Shown in pieces: positions 35,145 through 47,734 of a DNA stretch of 64,000 nucleotides. The first letter of the stretch is position 1, and the number at the start of each line of letters is the position of its first letter. Both the position numbers and the translations under genes were made by a program. This DNA is from Epiperipatus broadwayi. Taxonomy: Eukaryota > Onychophora > Udeonychophora > Euonychophora > Peripatidae. The notes under the pieces were generated by a model. It did no database searches and was not told the origin of the DNA. It was given only the letters and a program-made list of their open reading frames with translations. Location: contig JAQFVV010012395.1 of NCBI GenBank assembly GCA_028023455.1, positions 2,668,001 through 2,732,000 of the forward strand, given 5' to 3'.

Positions 35145-35695
35145 GATAATATATTAGTCATCTCCTTTTAGATATTACCTGTAGAAGGATCTGTTTCATT
35201 TTGTTCAAAATTCACAACAATCTTTAACATTATCTCATTTTGTTAGGTTTAAATGAAATTTATTTCATGAATGTAAGGAGTTTGATCATCTTAAAATGAT
35301 TATATATTCACATGAAACTTTTTTTTCTAATGAAGGATTTAATTAGTTGGTGTATTTTTAGGATAATTACATATTTTTATGTGAATTAGGAACATTTGAT
35401 CTATGGTTCTACTTTCGGTATTGAGATCAACAAGTTTTGGAGACTCTAATCTACTGCTGATTTAGTTCTCATGATTATTATAGAACAGTAATTTCATTTC
35501 ACATATGCTGGAGTATTTTTAATCCTTTCAATTGTGAATTAAGCTGGCATATTTTCATGCTGGACAAACTGTTTCCTATATTGGAAAGAAATTTGCATCT
35601 TGAACATTTTTATTTAAATAAATAGAAAACCTTAATTGTAAAATCAATCGTCCATTCTTATATATAAATGCAATTTATCCATTCTACTTGGAATA
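35145..35695. other. Intergenic, nothing firm
   Basis: Possible weak continuation of the hAT-like remnant; otherwise AT-rich and featureless. Confidence 0.35.
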
Positions 35696-35699
35696 CTTG

Positions 35700-36060
35700 A
35701 GAAAAAAAAACTTTTTATTGTACATATATGTGCACACAGTCTGTCTTGCAGTCTTCTTCAGAGCTATGATATAATGAAACAAAATACATAATTATATAAA
35801 TAGTACCACAAAAAATGTAAACAATAAAATTAATAAAATAATAAAAAAATCAAATAAAAAAAAATTAACATAAAATATAGTAAAACATAATAAAACCGAA
35901 GTAAATATAATCAAACCCAAATTAAATAATCCAGGTAATATAAAATAAAATATGCAATATAAATACAAAATAAATATAAATTACACGGGTGCATTCCTGA
36001 CTATTGTGCCAAGGCCAATTTGGCACATGTATATAAAATAATTTTGTCTAAAAAAAATTA
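35700..36060 (-). repeat. Hammerhead-like / Penelope-type terminal repeat, copy 2
   Basis: The minus strand reads agctCTGAAGA, agactgcaagacagac, then an AT-rich tail with an A/T run at 35700. It has the CTGANGA word but the GAAA strand is lost. A small hairpin with arms tgtgccaa (36005-36012) and ttggcaca (36020-36027) lies further upstream on that strand. Confidence 0.4.
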
Positions 36061-36064
36061 TTAA

Positions 36065-37380
36065 AATAAAAAAAAAAAATCTTTCGTAAAAGAGTTTGAA
36101 ATAAAAGATTAAAAATGGGAAGGGGTTTTTCTTAAAGTCAAACTAAAAGTGTTATAAAAGAAAGTAAAGTTTTTCTAAATTAGTATTCCTAAAAATAAAT
36201 AATTTAAAATTTTAAAAAAATAGAAATATCTTTTCATTCAAGCTTATTATAATAAATTATATATGTGCGTGCGAGTGTAAATAAATGTATGCATGTTAGA
36301 ATAATATTAAAAAAAAAAAGGAAAAAAAATATGTAAATGAAAGTTAAAAAAGAAATTATATTTGGAAAACACAGCGATGGCTATTAAGTTAAATAAAGAT
36401 TTATTTAAAAGCACAGCGGTGGACTACTAATTAAAGATATGAAAACAACATGTTGTCATAGGATTAATTACAAATGGAATTTCAACAACACCTATTGCCG
36501 TAGGATATTAAAACGAAAACAATTTGGATACATAAATAGCCAGATTTTTTTTATCGCAGTTCAGTTTTTTTCAGTCTAGTTTGCAGTGACAGTCTTGTTT
36601 CATTTGAGATAACAGTTCATTTCTATTATGTATTCAGAAACAAAAATGCATTGTTGAGCAGCTTTTGGAAATATACACTCATGCTTCAGCCTTTTTAGTC
36701 CAACAAGATCATCAAAACCTGCCTGTGAAATAATGTCTGCATAACAACTCAGAAATCCTCCGTCAAACGTTCAACTGTCTTCAAGAATAAAGCCAATGGA
36801 TTCGCATAAAATCTCTTCAAGAAACGTCCAAATCTAACCGGTTAGATATAATCCATCAGAAGCAGCAGAAGCAGCCAACAACAAGCAATATCCACGTTCC
36901 AAAAATCCTAGGTAAACATTTATTTATTATCATTTATACATAGTAGCCACTGCTGTAATTCGTCAATCCTACCGAGTAAAGTAATTTGAACTCTTAAGCA
37001 TGCATAAAATGAACTATTGATGTATGTGTGTGTGAATGTGAGATAATTTAACGATGTCACATATTATTTATGCTTTTCACCAAATATGTGTTATAATGTG
37101 TTACTTTAAAAATGTGCGTGTATTAAATTAGATTTATAAAGATGTTTAAATTTAGTCAATTAATGTTGGGTAATAAATTATCTTTAAACTTAATTAATGT
37201 TAATTAAAATAAAATGTCTTCAAACTTAAACTTGATTTGTCGGTCAATTCTTTTTACCAACCTTTTTATTAATTCTTTCCACCACTAATTTTGTATAATT
37301 TTGTTATTGAATTAAAATTAGACTGAGCTAGTTTTAGGGAATGTTTTAAGCGCTGGATTATGAGCCTACTGTCCGAATAC
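36065..37380. other. Intergenic, no gene recognised
   Basis: The words cacagcgatggctatta and cacagcggtggactacta (36369 and 36411) are a short direct repeat. Sequence at 36540-36920 is less AT-rich and may be leader or internal sequence of the LTR-like unit at 37385, but no ORF is supported. Confidence 0.4.
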
Positions 37381-37384
37381 GTTA

Positions 37385-37553
37385 GTCATCAGACTAGTTG
37401 GCGCCCTGGGGTTTACCCCGAAACAAATAAAGTATTTGGATAGTAGGGGTTTGAATCTAGCAGCGGAGATGGACCATTGTTGATAGTTAAAGCTATCAAT
37501 AAGATCTCCCATTTTGCTTGAACGTGCCAGTTCGTCCCCGTAACATTTATAAG
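37385..37553 (-). repeat. LTR-end-like fragment with primer-binding-site-like word
   Basis: The minus strand begins tgttacggggacgaactggc at 37553 and shares ttgatagc and tcaacaat with 21940-22060. At the other side, on the plus strand, stands ttggcgccctgg (37398-37409), a primer-binding-site-like word. The arrangement resembles a collapsed LTR element; orientation is uncertain. Confidence 0.5.
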
Positions 37554-37559
37554 ATTATA

Positions 37560-38165
37560 AATGTATTAGGAAGGAGTTTGAAACCGGCCAAAACTTATAT
37601 ATACATATAAGTAAGTGGTTTCAGTGGTTCGACCCGGTACACTATATATACATATTCATAAACAATTATTAATTTAAATATATTTGTTTTTATTATTGTT
37701 AATAATCCTCTAATTATTTCTATTCTTTATAAACTTAAATTTTAATTTTATTATCCTCACATTAATAAAATAATTATTTTATTTTCATATAATTTTCAGT
37801 TCAACTTTAATTCATTTATTAAAAATATTTTTAAAATTTTTTAAATCATATAATATCTATTACTTTATTATTCATTCTTCTGTTATTAATAATATTTTTT
37901 ATTTATCTTTTTTTTTAATATCTAAAAACCATAAATATTATAATCTTTTAACTTACTACACAAACATATACAATCATATAAATATATTCTCATGCATATT
38001 AATCATATATACACACTTAAATAAGCATTTGTAAATACTCAAGTCATACACTCATATATAGAGAGAAACATTTAAATAATATACATTAATTTTTTTATGG
38101 CATTAAATACAAATTTTTTTTTTTTAAAGCAAAATATTGTATAATCTATATACATTTTTTCTAAT
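37560..38165. other. Intergenic, no gene recognised
   Basis: Very AT-rich, nothing supported. Confidence 0.5.
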
Positions 38166-38169
38166 GCTT

Positions 38170-38225
38170 TTTTATATTTTATCTAATGTTTACAGTCATT
38201 CTTTTTGACTTCTTCAGATTCTATA
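38170..38225 (-). repeat. Hammerhead-like repeat, degenerate copy 3
   Basis: The minus strand reads gaatCTGAAGA, agtcaaaaagaatgactgt, then aaac. A short stem agtc/gact is kept, and the second core strand has decayed from GAAA to TAAA. Confidence 0.35.
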
Positions 38226-38288
38226 AATTAATAAGCATCTTTTTTTAGCTGTGTATATCCCTTTTGGTATTAGTTTCATAGATACTGT

Positions 38289-38851
38289 GGTGCTGTTGCT
38301 AGCCCCAAACAATTAAATATACCCTTTACAAGGCTGTAGTGTGTTATGTTAATTTTTTGCAATTCACACTTGGCTAATGCGACCTGTTCTTACTCTCCAA
38401 ATGATCGGTATTGAGCCTGCGCTATCGTATAATTTGAGGGTGTGTAGATTTTAAGTCAACATAATATTTGAAATGTTATTGGAAAAATTATATTACATTT
38501 TAATGACAGAGTATTAGCTACAAAGAATTTTAAAACCATTGCCGTGGTTTTGAATTGAGTTGAGAAGGGTATAAAATTAGGGAAAGTTTTGTTGTAAGCA
38601 CGTGTTTTATTGTTTTAATTTTCATCTAAAAAGTTGTTGCATTCTAAATATGTTAAAAAAAGAAAAAAAATTTTAACAGAAATGCCTAAAGTGGCAAATT
38701 ACATTAAAAAAAAAGCCGGCAAGAAATGTCAAAAGTGATTTGTGATAGAAGACATATACTAACAGGAATGCCTTAAAAAAGGTCACTTTGCTATTAAAAG
38801 GTCACGGCCCAGTAAAGTTATATTTAACTGTTTTTGTGTAGCAACAGCGCC
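38289..38851. mobile_element. MITE-like element with about 40-bp terminal inverted repeats
   Basis: The left end ggtgctgttgct continues as aaacaattaaatata and ctttac. The right end, read inward, is ggcgctgttgct, aaacagttaaatata and ctttac. The element is 563 bp long with no ORF. The outer boundary and target duplication are unclear; outside the right end a further cagcaccctgcaccacc may belong to it. Confidence 0.6.
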
Positions 38852-38869
38852 ATCCAGCACCCTGCACCA

Positions 38870-40245
38870 CCAATGATACCAGTAGTACCATTCTGTCATA
38901 TATAAATATTAAAAAAAAACTATATTGTTACTCTGTTTTATTGAAATTTAATAATATATTAAATATATATATATTTTTAAGTACATAGAGAGAAAAGTAT
39001 ACCTAAAAAAAATATAGTGCTATTTTAAATTTGTTTAGGTCAGGGAGAGAACATATATGATAGATTCTGAAGACAATTATAAGAATAGTCAAAAAATTAA
39101 ATAAAAAAATAAAGCTTTGGAATCTGTTTCACATATGTATTACTATATATATACATACAAAACCACATAATTGTATTACTAATATGGGAATACTGTAATT
39201 ATTTTATTTTGATTTAAATAATTAATTTTTATTGGTGGTCATATTTCAAATACTAGATAAGTTAATTTTAATTCAATATTTATTGTTTATTTAATAACTA
39301 AATATTTATGCTACATTATTTCCTTCTTTTCATATGTATATCTTCATTGCATTTGTGTTTGATCTCAAATCTTTTTTGGCAGTAGCATATTCTTATTGAA
39401 GTGATCATGATGTGTGATGTTTGACTTGGATTTAGATTATTATTATATCATTTTTTTTAATGTCAAAGTGAAAAAAAGTAATGATTTATTGATTTAAGAT
39501 ATTTAGAATTACATCCATAATGATGTTTGCTATTCCAGTTTAGTACTTTTTTTTTTTTTTTTTTGAAAATTTCTTCCTCTTTATATTGCATTCAATTACC
39601 ACCAGTTTTAAGTTTGTTCAATATTATATTTCTTTTATTTCTAATCATTTATCAATAATGCGTTAAAAAATCTTTACTTTTCCAATTACATTTTTTCTGT
39701 TTTATTTTTGTTTTGTTTTATATATCTTTACAAATAAATATTACTGTATTTGATGAGCTTTTTCTTTCTTAAAAAAATTATGTAATATATAGGGTATATG
39801 AGCACAGACTTTCATATTTATGGATGTATTAATTACTTTTTTTTTTTTTACTGTCATGTTTTTTAAAAAGTCTTAGTGTTTTCTAGAGTGTTTATGTTTC
39901 TGATTTTGTTGGATTTAGTTATTATTTTTGTCATGTTAATGTGGCACATTACAGTGTAAGGTATTGCTATTAGTATTGACTAGTTTGTTTGAACATTGTT
40001 GGGGGGGGGGGGAGCTGCAACTGATATCTCTCAGTCTGACTTTGGAAATAGAAGATATATACATAAATTAAATAATAATAAAAAAGGAGTATTATGTAGT
40101 CCAGAGCAGGGTAAAAGTTTTTCCAACAACCCAAAGTATTGATAAAGGTAGAGATATTTTTTACTAAGTCAGTCAAATGCTTGATGATAGTTTTCATACT
40201 TTTTGCCTTGTTTTAGCATATAGCTAATTTATAATTAGATACCCA
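38870..40245. other. Intergenic, no gene recognised
   Basis: AT-rich with T-runs (39547-39564, 39838-39850) and a poly-G run of about 13 at 39999-40012. Confidence 0.5.
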
Positions 40246-40248
40246 TTT

Positions 40249-40965
40249 ATTGAAATGTTGCAGGAGTTATCAGTTGAAAGTAAGAAAGTAGAACTAAAGA
40301 TAAATGTTAAAAAGACTAAAGTAATGTTCAATGGATTTCCTCAACATATGAAAATAAAAATTGAGTATGATGAGTTAGAAGAAGTTAACAGCTACAAATA
40401 TCTTGGTCAGATTATTAATGCAGATGGAAACATAATGGATGAAATTAATCATAGAATTAAACTTGGTTGGAGTGGTTTTGGTAGAAATAACTTGATACTA
40501 AAATGAAATATGCCTATGTGTTTGAAAAGAAAGGTTTTTTATAAATGTGTTTTACCAGTTCTTACTTATGGATCTGAGACTTGGATACTTAATAGAAGAG
40601 CAATACAGAGACTTTAGACCACTCAAAGAAGTATGGAGAGATGTATGTTAGGAGTAACAAGAAGAGATCGAAAATGCAATATATAGGTAAGAGAACAAAC
40701 AAGTATTATTGACCTCATTCAAAAAAATAAAAGACTGAAGTGGAGTTGAGCTGGACATATTGCTAGAAGAGATGATAATAGATGGACAATTGAAATCTTG
40801 ATTCCAAGAGATTGTAAAAGACCAAGAAAGAGACCACATGTAAGATAGATGAAATAAGAAAGTGTGGGTGATATGGAGAAGAGAAGTTAAAGATCGGAGA
40901 TGGTTTGAACTTGGAAAGACCTTGATCCTGCAGTGGATTGATAATGGTTGATGATGATAATGATG
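40249..40965 (+). mobile_element. RTE-like LINE, 5'-truncated 3' portion
   Basis: Translation starts just after RT motif C with MLQELSVESKKVELKINVKK, then VNSYKYLGQIINADG and DEINHRIKLGW. A stop at 40504 is followed by LKRKVFYKCVLPVLTYGSE, QRSMERCMLGV, LKWS-AGHIARRDDNRWT and PRKRPHVR. These blocks in this order form the thumb and C-terminal region of RTE-type ORF2 proteins. The end is marked by gatgatgataatgatgaata, the short repeat tail usual for RTE elements. Five or more stops make it dead. 5' truncation is normal for target-primed insertion. Confidence 0.88.
40255..40506 (+). pseudogene. RTE-type RT thumb, longest open piece
   Basis: 83 residues with KKTKVMFNG, EVNSYKYLGQI and INADGNIMDEI. 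It is the start of the surviving part of the RTE-like ORF2. The palm with the catalytic aspartates is not present, so it has no enzyme activity on its own. The ATG is incidental. Confidence 0.8.
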
Positions 40966-41258
40966 AATAAAATTGTTAGTGTTTTGTGAGTTTAAGCCCA
41001 ATACTATAAATAAAAGTTTTTGAATCAAGGCTCAGTCTAGCATTTTTGAAGTTTGAATGTCACATGACCACCCAAGCAACCAATCCCATTCATTTATTTA
41101 TTTATGATGACTAGTTGCATTTATACTGCTTGCTGAAAAAAATTTTCAGATTCAAATTGCAGTTCTTAGAGTGTAGTATGTGAATACAGTATAAATAGTA
41201 ATATAATTTTCTTATTCTTCCTTTTTCTATGTATTGATTTCTACTTTAACGTATATTA

Positions 41259-41646
41259 TTTACAACTTTCTTAAACACTTTATCAATACTTTTTATTTAT
41301 ATCAAAACTAATAGTTTCGACTGTCCTGAAGTCATCATCAGAGCTATAATATTCAAATATATAGTTATATAATTAATACACTTCTACATCTATTCATATA
41401 ATTAAATACACAAAATAAACAAAAATAAATATACATTTTAACCTGTATAATGGTCAGATTAAAATTATATTTATTTTTGTTTATTTTGTGTATTTAATTA
41501 TGTATATGAATAACCGTAGAAGTGTATTAATTATATAATTATATATTTGAATATTGTAACTCTGATGATGACTACAGGACAGTTGAAACTATAAGTTTTG
41601 ATATAAATAAAGAGTATTGATAAAGTGTTTTAAGAAAGTTGTAAAT
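41259..41646. repeat. Head-to-head inverted pair of hammerhead-like repeats
   Basis: The left arm (41259 to about 41435) is matched by the inverse complement at about 41470-41646, including tttacaactttcttaaa at the outer ends and gtgtatttaatta near the centre. Each arm holds CTGATGA, a 16-nt hairpin with gact/agtc stem, GAAA, then ataaataaa. The left arm reads it on the minus strand and the right arm on the plus strand (41556-41592). Penelope-like elements carry hammerhead motifs in their terminal repeats and often insert as inverted or partial copies. No RT or GIY-YIG domain was found nearby. Confidence 0.6.
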
Positions 41647-41649
41647 GGT

Positions 41650-42595
41650 ATGATAAATAGTAATATGGGAGTTTATTAAATTAACGTAATAAGCAGATTA
41701 ATATGAAGATTATCTAAATGCCAATTTGAAATACTAATTCAGTTCTGTTAAAATGTCTACAAACTTAAAAGCAATTGAATAATAGAGTTACAAACATTGA
41801 AATATGAAGTAGCTGAAAGTAGAATTAAGATGTTGAAGTAGATCCCAATCATACACAGTGAACATAATGTGACTGTAGGAAGTTTAGTTTGAGATTGGAT
41901 CAAGAAAGTATTCATTTATTTCATTTACTACTTGAAGAATGGAAACAGGTTTGTAGCTGAGTGAGTAAAACAAGTTCTTAAGTTAAAGATGCAAATCTAG
42001 TTTCCAGGTTTACTGGTAATGTGATTGCTCATTATTACAATATTGATATTTCAAGATTGCAGATAATATCGTCTTGATAGAATAGGGATTCAAATGCTAA
42101 TGAACTATTTCTGTTACTCAGGTGATGATAGATGGAAATCTGATGGGTATATCAATGCTACATCAATAAAAATTTCATAGATCGAAATAAAACTTTATTC
42201 ACTCATGTACCAAAACCAGTAGCTGACTTATTCCAAAAATCTTTTTCACCATTTAATCTTCCAATCAACTTTTCAGAACAAACAAGTTTTTTAGAAAATT
42301 ATCTATAATTAACAGTCATCATAATTGAGTACGGCCATTCTAATTTTAGCAGAAATAAAATTGAGAAAAAGTTATAAGGAAATGCAAAAAATTAATTTTG
42401 AATTGTCCTTTATAAATCAATTTCTCAAACACAAATATATTATACATACATATGCTGATTGTAGGTTATTATTAATATTTTATGATGTTAAATGTAAACT
42501 TTTTTTGCAGCCAACCTTTTTTTTGAAAGAATTACATCAAGTTAATGCTTTTTACCAAACTTTATCTCAGCAATATCATTCTAATAAAATAAATC
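41650..42595. other. Intergenic, no gene recognised
   Basis: No supported gene. The 99-residue frame at 42325-42624 has no recognisable motif. Confidence 0.4.
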
Positions 42596-42599
42596 TTTG

Positions 42600-43700
42600 T
42601 AAAATTGTTATAAAATGTCTTTGAAATAAAATGTTTGAGTCTATACCTTGTTGGGATGTCTCATTCTTCATTCACTTTACATGCTGAATTCAATGAAAGC
42701 AGTCTCACATTTTTTTTTTTTAATAACAGCATTATAAACCACCAGACTTTTTTGAATATCAATAACAACTATATGTTGTGTAGAGTGCACTCAAAACGTT
42801 TAAGAATAGTCTGCGGATCATCTTTTGATGGACAAAAATAGCACAATCATCAGCAATGAAAAAGATCAAGTTTGTTTTTAAATGGTCTAAATTAAATAAT
42901 GCATTAGTATACCCATATATCTTATTCCCTTATCATTGTGCTACCTCCAACCTATTCCAAAGATTTCTGTCATAAAAATTCAAAACAATGTTGAAATTAA
43001 TGCATATCTGTTTAATACCATTTTTATTTCTAATATATTAGGTTTTCCATCATCAGCAATAATACTTTAGCTTATACTAGCATATAGAATCTGTATAATA
43101 TGAATAAAACTTTTGAAGTGCAATGAGCTAATTTCATACAAGTTTATAGATTTTTTTATTTAATTGAATCAAATGCTTTTACTAAACCAATAAAAGCTAT
43201 ACATAAATTATTCTTTTACTTGCATCAAACACTTTAAACCATAGTTTCTGATATCTATTCATCTAGCAGTAACTATAAACAAATTAATAATTTATTCAAT
43301 AAAATCCTTGAAACTACTTTAACTGTAATATATATCAGTGATAGTCTTTTCTATCATTTTATAAATTGTAACAATTAAGACATTCTAATTTTATGAATGC
43401 ATATATTCCTAAAATAATTTTAGTAGTTTTGAAGCAAATATATCATTACCATAGTCTAAAACTTCTCCAGATATCCTATAAGGGTCCTAGCCTTTCTCTT
43501 TTCAAGACTACAAAAAAACTTGTTAATTTTTAAGTTGCATATTCTCCAAATGGAAATAAATGTATAAGGTAAATAGCAGTCATTTCACCAAAGTAATCAA
43601 TCCTTCTATTATTGGTTTATTAAAATTATATTTTTTGGTTCACTATGTTACCTTCAATCTATCGATAAATCTTTCAGTAGTATCCAAAACTCTTTTGCAG
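42600..43700 (-). mobile_element. LINE family B, copy 2, decayed RT
   Basis: Minus-strand reading: VVSRILLNKLL (about 43310), AFIGLVKAFDSI (motif A, 43203-43165), KNGIKQICI (motif B remnant), TNALFNLDHLKTN and FIADDCAIFVH (motif C, ADD codons 42855-42847), then ILKRFECTL. The layout matches LINEs whose motif C reads FADDCA and which end with a single zinc finger, so it likely belongs with the copy at 10940-11700. Motif C aspartates are intact, but many stops and frameshifts interrupt the ORF. Endonuclease remnants may extend to about 44400 (an IDHKLM word near 44100), which I cannot confirm. Confidence 0.7.
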
Positions 43701-43785
43701 TTTTAATATACTAAACATTCTTAAATCATGTTATCTTTATATTGCATATGAAAGTTCACCTTCATTCTATTATTATTATTATTAT

Positions 43786-43880
43786 TTTTCATGTGGCAAA
43801 GCATCATCCGGGAAGCGAACCCGCAAACTCGGGACAACTGCTTGTAAGGCAGTTGTGCTGACCATCTTGAGCACTAACGC
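43786..43880 (-). mobile_element. tRNA-derived SINE, related to the tRNA-Gly SINE
   Basis: The minus strand reads agtgctcaagatggtcagca, aactgccttacaagcagtt, gtcccgag and gcgggttcgcttcccgg, with a tail and an (ATT)n run on the left. The loop cttacaa would give anticodon TAC. The tail cacatg matches the 12361 copy. The flank ctattatt appears on both sides and may be the target duplication. It splits or abuts the possible upstream part of LINE B. Confidence 0.75.
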
Positions 43881-43884
43881 TATT

Positions 43885-46410
43885 ATTTAATCAAGAAAAG
43901 AATGCCATATGTTTAATTTTAATCAAGCCATCATATCCACAGCATACTTTTGAAATGTAGGATTTTACAGGTGTTAAAATTTAGCTGAATAATGATTGCT
44001 TCTAAAGAACAAATATTAAATGTTCTACAAATTTTATATATTTGATAAAGTTAAGTTTTAAAGCATCTATTATTTAATCTTGGATCACATTAATTTATGA
44101 TCTATTCATCAATCTTTGACTATAGGTGCTCATATAATATTGATCAAAGCTTTGTATGAAAATACATTTTAGTTTCTTTCTTGTGATTTTTCTTCTTAAA
44201 CAATTCTGTTGTATAAAAATTTAGTAGTAGTTTAATCTTATCAATATGCACATTAAAGTTTTCAAGAAAACAATTTTTGTTTTATAATGCAACAATCTAT
44301 CCAACAAATAATAGTTTTTTCCCTCAAGTTTTTGAATCTGATACTAGAGCATGCACTTGATCAAATGAATACAAAATATTTTTAATTTTATCCTTTCATT
44401 GATACATTTAGGAAATTAATAAAAGATACAAAATTAGACCTTACAAAGAATCCAACATCATATAATCTTTTTCTCAATTTTTTGCTCTTACAAAAAAAGA
44501 AAAGAACCATCTATCTGTACTATTTAGCTTTTTTTTTCTATAAGAAAAATTTCCTTAAGAGTGATTCTATTTTATAAATAAACAAAGTAATGAAGCAGTA
44601 ATATTTATATAAAATATCTTCATTGTTTGTTAATAAGTTCAATAATTTCTTAGCAAAATGGGGGGAAAATAATTTTAATATTTGAAATTTCTGTGAAAAC
44701 TAAACAAAATAATAGTCTAGCTCCTGCAGATTTTCCAAAGTTGGGCATTGCTTTCAAGTCATAATAAACTGTTTAGAAGAATAAAAACTCTTAACATTAC
44801 AATAGTCAGGTAGTCATTATTAATGGATTGGAAAAATTTCAATAAATAGTCTGTCAGTATCCATGACCAAGGCAATTTTTATGATTGTGCTAATACAGTT
44901 CAGGGTTGATAATATATATAAGAATTAGGTAAGAATTACTAGGTAATAAATTCCATATATAAGTATCATAGAGAAAAAAAAGATTGAATTAAATCTGGAT
45001 AGATCTGTCACGGTAAACTTAGAATAAGAATGTTTAGAGATAAGAGGTGATTATTTAAAAAGTTCAACCAGAGAATGATGATAAGAGAGTGAAGAAAGGT
45101 AATAAGATTTGAATCAGTTGTTTAGTCATCTTGCTCTATTGTAGATGATATCTAATAAGCAAAGAATGAATTATTATCCAAACCAGATATGGAATATGTA
45201 TTCATTGGAAGTCAAATTAGAAATTTTAATCACTTTGCTCTGATATCTACTACTCAGATTTCTTTCTTTCTGTTGGGAAATTCTTTTAATATAAATATAA
45301 TACATTCATAATATAAATATAATACTGTACATTCATAATGTACGAAACTGTTAAACAACTTTATTAATAAAAAATGAAAATAATGATCATACTAGAAAAA
45401 ATTGCTGGAAAAGATAATACTTAATATAGAAAGTTTGAATAATGTTTGAATGTCTGTCGAGTTCAAAATAAATTGAAACATTGGAGCTATGATTTAGAAA
45501 AAAAAAACTATGATTGTATTTTGAAAAAAAATTTCCTAGTGAATTTTTTTTTAGAGATCAGTTATTTAGGAAAAAAGCTACAACAGGGATGAATAAATTA
45601 GAATATAGACTAATAGACATCTGCAAAATTTCTAGAAAAAGATATAACAAAGTTTATTTGCATGAATAAGAAAAGACACTATGTAGAAAGAACAATTTTT
45701 TGAGGTACATTATAATTCAATGATTAAAAAGAAAACTCTTTTTAATAAAGTAATTTATTAGAAATCTTTGTAAATATTTTGATATGGCAATATATATGTT
45801 AACTGTTATCTAAATTGTAATTTTGAAAACAAAATATCTGGACAATTAATTCAGAGATTAATGCACCAACGTACTTTAGTTAGGCAGTCTCAATTTGCAT
45901 TCATACAAAGGAAAAGTAATTAAAATAAAAATTTCAAATAGCCTAAAGCCCTAAATATTCCACCATGGGGGAATAGCGAAGGAGTTCTTACCAGTATAAT
46001 TCACTGACTACTGGTATAGATTTTTATGTTAGTGGAATTTTTGTGCATTTTCATATTTAAAGAAGTCATTTTATTATCAGTTATAATTTCTGTATTAATA
46101 TGTAGCAGAAAAGAAATCTGTGGAATAAAATTATCATTTCATGTAGTTGTTGCTTCATATTGCAGAAGAAAATTGAATGAGCAGTTAAACTATGTTTTGC
46201 TTATTAGAATAAAAATATTAAGAACTTCTATGTGTATTCAAAATAAAAATAATTTGAAATTAATGGAGTTTTATGATTCTTAAAAATATGTAATTACTAA
46301 AGCGGAATGAGAATTATATTACTATACAATTAAGTTAGATTGGATTCGCAATCAAGTTCTTTAGAATTTCTGAATCTTGATAATTAAAAAAAAGGCAAAA
46401 AGTGCCTTCT
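43885..46410. other. Intergenic; possible weak LINE remnants
   Basis: 43885-44400 may hold the decayed endonuclease part of LINE B (-). At 45295-45341 there is a short duplication, aatataaatataata plus acattcata. A piece near 45150-45290 translates without stops but matches nothing I recognise. Confidence 0.35.
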
Positions 46411-46417
46411 GAATGCA

Positions 46418-46680
46418 AAGTGCATTGAATCCAGAAAATCCAGGTGCATTATGTCCAGATCCAATCTACTCGATGAAACCATAAACCAATAAGCATTATT
46501 TATTTCTCAAATTTACAATAGATGGCTCCTATCTATTCTAAGTTTAAGAATTGATAAATACAATATGGTCGTGCTTATGAAATCTATGTCTCCAGATTAG
46601 TTTTTCACTTATGGTCTTCGTCAATGAAGATCTTGAACCTGGATGTAGTGTACCTGGATCTTCTGGATCCAATGCACTTT
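46418..46680. mobile_element. Foldback element distantly related to FB1
   Basis: Arms 46418-46487 and 46610-46680 are inverse complements: aagtgcattgaatccag, atccaggtgcat and gatgaaaccataa against tatggtcttcgtc, cctggat and ggatccaatgcactt. The arm text cttcgtcaatgaag and ggatccaatgca parallels cttcgtcagtgaag and ggatctaatgca in the 15-kb element, so the two share an origin. It is shorter and has no ORF. Confidence 0.65.
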
Positions 46681-46689
46681 TTATATGAT

Positions 46690-47730
46690 TAATTTCAATG
46701 GGAAAAATACAAGAATTTTGAGCAGAGAGAAAAAAAAAGATAAAAAAATTTAAAGAAGCTGATCATTTGATAATAGCAAACAGTCTTAGAAGACAACTTT
46801 GTGTTATAATATATTGGAAAGTACTCATTTATCTAAAGTAATACCCGAAGAAATGAGAAAATACTATCATTAAAAACATTGTGTTCTATACTAACCAGTG
46901 TATTATTATCAATTGAATGTATTTAGAAAAATATAATTTTTTTTCTTAAAAGAACATTACCCAGATAAGAGAAATATCTGAAGAACATTGCTAGCCAGTC
47001 AAAACCCTATTTTATATAAAAACATTGTGAAAAGTGCATTCTGAGAAGTGTGATTTATTTGTAAAGATTTAATAGAAGTAGTTTTGGAAATCTTAGAATA
47101 TATATTTTTTAACATTTCTGTTAATGTTCCATTTAAAATTTATTATCATTCTGAATTTTGTTTATAGTCATGCTGCCTAATGCTGTCTTTTTTTTAAAAA
47201 ATATACTTGCTCAGGAGGTCAAATGACTTTTAAGGATTCTGGGCCAAAGTTCTGAGAATTTTCCCTGCATAACATGTTCCAAAATGTAAATTTATATATG
47301 ATATAACTTGTAAGAAAAAATGTTGAATTGTGAATCCTATGCATTAATATATAAATTTTACAAAACGAAATGTTTTATACCTATTATATATGTGCATTTC
47401 TGCACACACATGTTGTATGTTCTTTTTTGGAAGGTTGATAGTGTAACTAAACAATGGCATATTATGATCAAACAAAAATATTTGATCATTGCCAATGGTA
47501 GTTTGCTATTGTTTGGCACCTTTTTAATCCTTTTTATTTTAGTATCTCAATTTTGGAGCCCTATTAATTAAGCCCTTTAATTTGTGTATTTATTAGGTTG
47601 TTTTTGGGGGGGAGAGGGGTGAAATTTAAATTATTATTTTTGTTTAATTTGTAAAAATATACACATTAAAATTTTTCTTTTGCAACAAACAAGTATGTCA
47701 ATAAAAAGGATAACATTTTCTGATCTCTTT
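46690..47730. other. Intergenic, no gene recognised
   Basis: AT-rich, with a G-rich spot at 47608-47622. No supported gene. Confidence 0.5.
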
Positions 47731-47734
47731 CACT

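Noticed and set aside
44900-46300. Retrotransposon ORF in plus orientation
   Set aside because: Some open stretches, but no catalytic or structural motif could be placed.
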